Source of the DNA: Trichaptum fuscoviolaceum
Lineage: Eukaryota; Basidiomycota; Agaricomycetes; Hymenochaetales; Trichaptaceae
Direction of reading: 5' to 3'
Assembly (NCBI GenBank): GCA_910574455.1
Contig: CAJSYZ010000006.1
Location: forward strand, 1,974,156 to 2,038,155
Length of the DNA: 64,000 nt
Part shown: piece by piece, positions 57,658 to 64,000 of the stretch
How the letters are laid out: each line of letters starts with the position of its first letter
Position numbering within the stretch: position 1 is the first letter of the stretch
The notes under the pieces: generated by a model
What the model saw: the letters and a program-made list of their open reading frames with translations, nothing else
Databases searched by the model: none
Told to the model about the DNA's origin: nothing
Position numbers and translations under genes: made by a program

Positions 57658-58792
57658 GTTTCTGAAGACTCGTTCTTTGTTGTCATCAGAGTCCTCTTTC
57701 GGCTGATACTCACGAAACGGGACATAGTTGAATTCGCCTTCCAACGCCGGATTGTCCACCAAATTCCGGATCACTTCCAAAGGATCCCGATACCATACAT
57801 CATATTCTTTCCTCTTCCATGACTCGGTGTTCTCGTTTGTTGCCTTTTGGCTATGATCGTCCGTGTAGAAGTTACTAAAGGATTTCCAAGACACATCACC
57901 GACTTTCGTAGCATCAATGGCGTTATACATTTTTTGCGCATCTCCATCGAGTAGCGTACTAGTTGAACCCAGATCCAAGTCATCGTCAGGCAATGTCGCA
58001 TCCAATTCGGAACATCCGCAAGATTTTACATTCTCCGCCTCCTGAATCAGCTGATAAGCCTTCATGATTCCCAGAAGCTTTGTTATGTTCCCAGCAGACA
58101 TTTGCTCTTCCCGATAGAGAAAATCTGCGAGCTCAAAATCTGCTCGGCACGAATATGGAAACCAGTCATTTGACGCAGATTCGTTTCGCGGAGCGGGTGA
58201 GTCTTCGTATTCTAAGAAGTTCCCTTCTGCATCACATGGAGTGGCTGCACAATGTTTGGTGTCAAAATGCTACAGTAAACCGGGAACAATTGATTTGGCG
58301 CGCACCATTCAAGTATCTGTGATACACCTTCAAGTTATCCTCGCTCTCCTTATAATCTCCAATGTCGGAATCCAAGTCTTCAGAACGGCCACTGTCACTT
58401 CCGGTGACAGAATGGGACAGAGAATCAGGTCTGTCCAAATCTTGAAGCAGCTCGTCTCGGCCTATACTGAGCATCGAGATATCCTGTGTAAGCATGGAAA
58501 TATCGTAATCGTAGGAGTCAGAGCCGCTCTCAAGATGACCCTCTGATGGAAGTTCGGACGACCTCAGGAGAGCTTCAAGTTGAGGACTTGGAGCTCGTAT
58601 GGGTCGAATAGGTGACGATTCATATTCATGACCACAGGCAGAAGAATTTGCCAAGAATGACGTCGGATGAGCTGAATATTCATGTCTTGCTCTTCCAGAT
58701 TGACTCTTGAACATCCTACTACAGCCAGGCAAGGTGCATCGAATAGTTGGTGGAAAATGAAAGGGATCGTGCTTTTTCCGTGTCGCTGGCAT

Positions 58793-59063
58793 CAACTTGA
58801 ATGTAACCTCAGTAGTAGTACACGTCGACAATTGGGACTCACAGCTGAGCCTCACTGGCACTGGCAGGCTGCTAGCACTGGCAGTGAGTCGGACTCGGAG
58901 TCCAGTGAACTTGAACCTGAGTTAAAATTAGTCATAGAGTAGTCACGGTAGTAGTGGGCGTAAATTTTCAACTTGTCTAAGATAGACGCCCCCGCCTCCC
59001 TGATCTTGAACTTGCACCTTCGACACATCTTATCATCATACAAGTCTCAAAACACTGCACAAA
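58793..59063. promoter_or_regulatory. Divergent intergenic region of the transposon genes
   Basis: 271 bp between the start codons of the transposase (minus) and the mini-exon gene (plus). It contains three ACTGGCA copies within 30 nt (58854, 58860, 58876) and the palindrome-like GGACTCGGAGTCC. A shared promoter, possibly a transposase-binding site, is an inference. Confidence 0.4.
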
Positions 59064-62000
59064 ATGTCAACTCAAAGACAGACAAGGGCTAAGAACAGGG
59101 AAAAGCACCCCGGAGCAGTTGTTGACCAACTCAGAACAAGACGAACACAGGAGGAGATATTGCGGGAGAAGGAAGAAAAAGAGAAAAGGAAGGTACGGCA
59201 GGCAGAAAGGCGGGATGAGGCATTGAAGGAGAAGGAAGAGAAGGAAAAGCAGAAGGAAGAGCGGACAGCTTTCCGCAGAGCTGCGGCCCAGCAAGTCGCG
59301 GTTGCGAAAGAGAGGAAAAAACTCGCTGCGGAGCAAAAACGGGCAGCAAAAGAACAAGAGGCAGCTGACAAGGTTCGCAAGAAGGTGACTGCAGCAGAGA
59401 ACCAAGAAGCAGCGATGCTAGAGACCGTAGAGCTTGAAAACAACTTGTCGAAGGCTCTTGAGACACGCACCCAGATGGGCTCAACAGTGCCCAAACTCAC
59501 TGGCAAATGTGGACGTAGAAAGCCAAAAGGCGAATCTAGTTGTAAGTCTTCAACTTTAGATCAGTGATGACACAGATTTGAACTGGCATAAACAGACTCA
59601 AAGAACGATGTTAAAGACATATCGGATTGTGAAGATGGACACAACGAAGACTTGGATATTCGTGAGTAACATTACCTATACATTTTCAGACGATCTCAAA
59701 GCTTGGAGGTTGAACCCTGTGACTCACGTTAATGCGAAGCAGCGAGTATGGATGAGCCAAACGGGAAGCCTGCAAAAAAAGCTAGGAAAGAAGACTCCAA
59801 AGGTGAACTTCCATTTCGCACACGTGTGCAGACCGCAAAGATGTCCAGGTCTGCCGCCACTCCCAGCGACGCATTCTTTCACGCTCCTGCAGGACCGAAC
59901 GAGAGTCTTTCTGGTGAAGAAACGGACATAATAGACTCGCCCGCTACGTCAAGGCGGAACGACAAGACAAAACGCCCTGTCAGGGCGCTTCGCAACACAG
60001 ATGATTCCACTTTCATCGGTGAAGAGGGTGGAGGTCTTGAGGTGCCAGTGGCAGGGATAGACTCAGAAAGGATCAATTTGTGAGTTTGAAGTTTGAATCT
60101 TGCATTGCGTCTGAATCAGTATCTTGTACTGTCAAGTCAATGTAATGGTGAGTGCGATTAAACATCATCCCGACTACTACTAGTAGTAGTACTAGATTAC
60201 TAATGAGCCTGCCACTCAGGCTGCCAGTGTCACTGCGGTCACGGTGCCAGCGGTTCAAGTTGACCGTGACGCTCCCGGGCCAAGACCCGACTTGGAAGTC
60301 CTTCACCTGCAATATTGATGCTCTTGTCCTTGTTACCACTGTATTATGAGCCTTGCTGACGCAAAGCTACACCAGACACACCATCTCATTGCCAGATGAT
60401 GAAAACTTAAGTCCCTGGGAGGATGAAGGAGAAACAATCACCCTTACAAGCTATCATGGTGTAAAAAATAGCACAATCAGTGTGCAACAGAAGGCACATC
60501 TTGTCGATTCGGAATCAAATGTTGTGAGTTGACGGAGCATTAGAATGGCAAATGCAGTCTGAATAACTTGTTTATAGGGCGGAAGCAATCCGAAGAGGCT
60601 AACAAGGCCGGCTCAAGCTTGTGTGAGTACGACTTATTTCTGTTCGATTCATGTCAGTTACTCCATGGACCGTTTGTTCATATCCCTTCGTTATTATTTA
60701 TCTGCCAACTGCCGTGTCATGAACAGGATGGAGGTAGCAGCAACCTCAACTCGAAGAAAAGGAAGTTATTGCATGACACTCTTTCCGGGTCGCAGGTTTC
60801 AACGGTAAGCGATGTCATATCATTTTTCATTTTTCATTCTACTAAGCAATCCCTTCCCGTACTCGAGGATAAGAACAACGAGATAAAACCAGGTGGACAG
60901 GTGAGTGCCAGACAGCGAAGCACAGTGATCTTCATTCTATATCCTTCATTGCTGAATTGGTATTTGCATAGGATGCAAACAAGAGGACTGCTAACTCGCA
61001 GCTTAGCGCACCGGTAAGTCTATCTTATTTCAACTTCTCTCGTTCCCCCCTTTATTTATGGTCGTAAGGTGCGATCACTAGCTTTGGAACCCCGTGTACA
61101 GGTATGTGTGAGCGTCGATGCACCGTAGGCTCACGTCCGGTGCTCTCCTGTAGCAACTATTCGTTTCCTTCTTCACTTCGAGTCGATCGCTAATGTGTGC
61201 ATATGAATAGGACATCACAGTCACAAAGAACGGAAAGAGGAAGTCGCCACCAGACACCGACTCTCAGGTTAATGTGGTAATTCTTCTACCTTCACGTGCA
61301 ATGAATTCCTTCATTTCATGTTTACTTAATTTGAACCATCTCAATAGGCTAATAAGACTGTCAAGATCAATAAGTCATTGTTGATTGACATGGACACACA
61401 GGCCGGTGCCACAGTAAGTGTCAATTCTATGGTAATTGGCATTTCAAGTTCGTATCTGATCAGGCGGAAAGGACTTGAGTAAGAAGAGGAACCCCTCTGA
61501 TATTCCTTATCGGCCTGAGGCCGACACGACGGTAAGTGCTTCTTTTCGATCTGCTCACTTGCCATGGATAACAGCTTTCTGACGTGTTGCAGCCGGAGAT
61601 TGGATCCGCTACCTTTAATCGCAAGAGGCAGTTGCTGGTGGCTGATAATGAAGTAAGTGAGAGTCGATTGATACACTCTAAACGTGAGCATTCACCTTCT
61701 TTTCTTAATAGTCTGGTGGTCGAAAGATGTCGTTAGCACCTCGAGCACCGTCGCTTGCAATGACGAGAGCGTCCCGCACCCCCGGACCCGAAGTGATAGT
61801 GACTGGGGCTTATCAAGGTCATCGCAAAGTCTCTCGGACTACTAGCTCAGTTTGTCGAATCAAATTCATTTCTATGACATATTTTGCTGATGTACGTATA
61901 TGCAGACATCAGTGGGACTTGAGGACAAGGATCGAAATGAAGGAAGGGAAGGATCTCGCGTGCCAGGCAGGAAAAGGGCGACGAACCAGTGTCTCCCTCC

Positions 62001-63185
62001 CGGTACTCAGGCAGGATGGACTCATATTCTATTACCTTCACTATTTCGCGCAGTTGGAAAGTCCGTCACACCATGGCAAACCCCGGACAATAAGCTCATC
62101 AGCTCATTGTGGGGGAAAGTGTTTGATTCTGTGGAACTCATTTACGAAACTCAGTTCGCCGATATCTGTTCTCTAGTTGAGTCATTTTTACTTATTCTCA
62201 AATCACTTTACCAAATTGAGATGCAATCCTCGTATTTCAGGCGGCCCAGAGATGCTCTGATAGCTGGCGCAAGAAGCTGTTTGAGAAAGCTGAGCAATCA
62301 GTTGCTAGTTTTATCAGCGGCGAACAATCAAAGTCAATGCAAAACGAAGCAATTGTGAAGATGTTGCAGACGCTAGTTGACAAGAAGAAAGCCGAACCGT
62401 TTCTATGGGAAAGCTGGTATAGTATGGAGAGGGTAAGTAAAAGAGTATTTATTGTTGCATTTTGTGTCCATGCATTGACCCTAAATGTACAGAAGCAAGG
62501 ACTGTTCTGCTCTGACCTTGTGGTCTCAGTGTTGTCCGTACACATTGTCTTGGCCATGGGTCGGCATAAAATACTGGACAGAAACACCATAGGAAAGCCT
62601 ATCGGTGCCCTCGCCCTTGCGGCAACAGCGGTATCTACTTTTTTCAGCACTTATATTGTCCTTATTCGCTGATCTTCCCATGGATAGGTCAAGGTTGCCA
62701 TTGATAAACAGGTGGCTCGGTTGCAAAATATCAAAAGAAGAACTTGGCGGCGCTGAGTGGTATTTCACTAGCGCTCTGTGGCAGCCTCATACGGACGACT
62801 ATGTTAACTTGTTGTCAAATCCCTCTTTCTTCACTGAATCAAACTGGGAAAAGGTTCGATCCCGCCTCCTAGCTTACGATGCCAGTACAGATATCGATAC
62901 GAGAAAGAACACCGAACTTGTTGGATCGGGTATCACTGGCAGGGACTTTTCCTTGTATTTTGACGTTGTAGATGCAGATTCGACCTGCGAGAAAGCGTAT
63001 GACGAAGGCGCTGATAATTGGGAAGACGGAACCGACGGAACCGACGATAAGGGCGAAGAGCGTGAGGGGGCTGAGTATAGAGGCGAGGTGGAAGGTGATG
63101 CAGAGGACGAGCATGCTAATGCTGAGGGTGACGACAACCTGAGCGAGAGCGGGGACGAGGGTGTTGACAAGATTGAGGGCGAGGG

Positions 63186-63220
<35 letters not shown>

Positions 63221-63297
63221 ATTTAGGTGGAGATGGTGATCATGAGGAGGACGACGCTTCAAAATGGGATTCGGCTACGGACTGCGTAGACTTCTAA
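59064..63297 (+). CDS. Transposon accessory protein with mini-exon array
   Basis: Exon 1 (59064 to about 59542) encodes a long Lys/Glu/Arg/Ala coiled coil (MSTQRQTRAKNREKHPG, then repeated EKEEKEKRK). A disordered middle follows (MDEPNGKPAKKARKEDSKG; frame 59748-60081). From about 60390 to 61860 come a dozen short exons, mostly 42-70 nt and phase 0, many with a basic cluster (NPKR, SKKRK, NKR, GKRK, SKKR, NRKR). A conserved-looking globular part then reads KLISSLWGKVFDSV, CSDSWRKKLFEKAE, KQGLFCSDLVVSVLS and IGALALAAT. The last segment (62700-63297) reads WYFTSALWQPHTDDYVNLLS and ends in a very acidic tail with Gly-Glu repeats. Joining the last two parts needs a 1-nt shift near 62695, so the 3' model is unsure. 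Divergent to the transposase; probably an element protein, nuclear by its basic motifs. Family name not known to me. Confidence 0.55.
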
Positions 63298-63537
63298 GGG
63301 CAAATCGATCACTGGTGAGCCTCTTCTTTTCGTTTCTGTCCGTGCGCTCAATATTATATTACCATCGACTTGCAGAGCAGCCTTCGTTTCTACTGGTACG
63401 CCAAAGAACATGCAGAATTGAAGGCACGGCAGCGAAATGTGGCCTGCCACTGCCCGTCACGGCAGAGGTTCGGGATAATGTCGTGGCGGATCCCATGATA
63501 GCGACTGCTATGCTTAGTCTTGTGTAAATGACTGATG
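63298..63537 (+). other. Possible alternative 3' exon of the mini-exon gene
   Basis: A GTGAGCC donor at 63314 and a CTTGCAG acceptor at about 63375 would join GLRRLLRANRSL to SSLRFYWYAKEHAELKARQR in a frame different from the acidic tail. Either a different C-terminus or a relic. Confidence 0.25.
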
Positions 63538-63894
63538 TACTTGAACGCTGAGGCACTGATAGCTACATAATGTTGTCTTATATATTTCTGATGCAAATGA
63601 AATACTTGGATCGTTCTTATGCACTTAGACTCTTGAGCACTGCAATTCGTCTTACAACACTTGTCTACTGCTGTAATTAAAGGATGATACACTGGAGCAC
63701 TGGGGTGCTGAATGCCTGAAACACTTAGAGCACTGATTCAGCCATCTTTCCTTATTTAAGCCAGCCCACACTTATTTCAGCCAACTTGTCCTGAATAATG
63801 GGAGGACATGCATGAATAAGTAAAGCTTGCCTTATTTAAGACTTCAGTCTCTCAGGACGTTTAAGTAACACTTAAGTCACTTTCAGCAGAAAGT
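63538..63894. other. Right subterminal region of the giant transposon
   Basis: No gene. Contains inverted counterparts of the left-end motifs and several CACT-containing repeats (CACTGGAGCACTGGGGTGCTG; CTTATTT(A/C)AG four times). Confidence 0.6.
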
Positions 63895-63907
63895 AGTTTC
63901 CCTGATG
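63895..63907 (-). repeat. Right terminal inverted repeat
   Basis: AGTTTCCCTGATG, perfect inverse of 33923-33935. Confidence 0.85.
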
Positions 63908-64000
63908 AAGTCTGCGTCTGCGTCTTTCGTCTAAGCGCTGAGCCCTATCCCTATCCCCTCTCTAAATTCTGTCATGGAAAGAACCGTGACGAAAGAAAGA
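63908..64000. repeat. Spacer block D', right part
   Basis: AAGTCTGCGTCTGCGTCTTTCG onward aligns with A' 9763-9855 and the equivalent parts of B' and C', resuming the block cut at 33922. Confidence 0.85.

Larger units (their letters stand above)
42023..58792 (-). pseudogene. Plavaka-type transposase, split by two retrotransposons
   Basis: Minus-strand gene, start ATG at 58790-58792, stop 42023-42025. It begins with a C2H2-type finger (CTLPGCSRMFKSQSGRARH...H). After an intron with GTGCGC donor (near 58313) come ATPCDAEGNF, ELADFLYREEQMSAGN, VWYRDPLEVIRNL, AEDKAVHGSMFVPVILGSDK, NNEYYPLYLSIGN, FRCPDGHLRRSVLGLGSYIA, FTNDFPRADICDLISPDLLH, RFPEGRGFKQWTGNDSKALM and LPRQHAMIHYPTMIPLF. These are family hallmarks of Plavaka transposases of Agaricomycetes, which cut and paste DNA in the nucleus. 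Retrotransposon 1 sits in an intron (between IVDKR and the PFPGLRRF segment); retrotransposon 2 sits in an exon between VFRN and YMSGNFAW. A 2-nt excess near 43302 also shifts the frame (KETWR|RSNRNDPLGQM). Without the insertions the locus is about 4.0 kb. Not functional in this copy. Confidence 0.85.
33923..63907. mobile_element. Giant (~30 kb) Plavaka-type DNA transposon
   Basis: The ends are the perfect 13-bp inverted repeat CATCAGGGAAACT (33923-33935 and 63895-63907), flanked by AA. The two ends share further subterminal motifs in inverted order: TGTTTCAGG (34055-34063 and 63716-63724 complement), CAGTGCTCAAG (34107-34117 and 63632-63642 complement) and CTGAAATAAG (34042 and 63771-63780). 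The host sequence on both sides joins into one spacer block whose paralogues A', B' and C' lack the insertion. The only DNA-transposase gene inside is Plavaka-like, a family allied to CACTA elements, and a 2-bp duplication fits that superfamily. Removing the two nested retrotransposons leaves about 17.2 kb. The transposase is disrupted, so this copy is not autonomous now. Confidence 0.82.

Noticed and set aside
60170..60200. CTACTACTAGTAGTAGTA palindrome as a possible terminator or hairpin regulator
   Set aside because: The same trinucleotide palindromes are scattered through the repeat-rich parts; no link to a gene end.
1..64000. CRISPR arrays, rRNA, tRNA and bacterial-type promoters
   Set aside because: None seen; the window is eukaryotic by its introns and elements.

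Overview
The window is a piece of nuclear DNA from a filamentous basidiomycete, most likely an agaricomycete mushroom. Evidence: genes split by many 50-80 nt introns with GT...AG ends, a Plavaka-type transposase (a family known from this group), and chromodomain-bearing Ty3/gypsy retrotransposons. I saw no rRNA, tRNA or CRISPR array.

The left half (about 2.0-33.9 kb) is a tandem array. Four paralogous plus-strand genes (A 5091-8704, B 14293-18960, C 23119-26604, D 29287-32763) share one 13-exon layout and encode a helical protein family I do not recognise. C is intact (921 aa). B is intact but carries an in-frame 302-residue internal duplication (1220 aa). A has a 1-nt deletion and a 99-bp duplication at its 3' end. 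D has lost one recognisable splice donor. In all four, the last intron uses a rare GC donor. The spacers are also duplicated: one block follows each gene (A' 8.7-10.4, B' 19.0-20.4, C' 26.6-28.4, D' from 32.8 kb), and a second block lies at 2.0-3.9 and 20.4-21.9 kb.

Block D' is split by one very large insertion, 33923-63907 (29,985 bp). It has perfect 13-bp terminal inverted repeats (CATCAGGGAAACT), an AA target duplication and matching subterminal motifs at both ends. The sister blocks A', B' and C' give three paralogous uninterrupted sites. Inside, left to right: a degraded WRN/RNase D-type 3'-5' exonuclease gene, a degraded BCS1-like AAA-ATPase gene, a repeat-rich stretch, a plus-strand gene of unknown function, a minus-strand Plavaka transposase gene (42023-58792), and a divergently transcribed plus-strand gene (59064-63297) with a run of phase-0 mini-exons. 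I interpret the whole as a giant Plavaka-type DNA transposon with captured host-gene fragments.

The transposase gene is broken by two Ty3/gypsy chromoviruses in the same orientation: one (43835-50158, TSD GGAAT) in an intron, the other (51207-57657, TSD GTTTC) in an exon. The first keeps open gag and pol frames; the second has single-base deletions in pol. Both have an 11-nt primer-binding site that is perfectly complementary to their own LTR, as in Tf1-type self-priming elements.

Order of events from nesting: tandem duplication of the gene family, then the giant transposon, then the retrotransposons.
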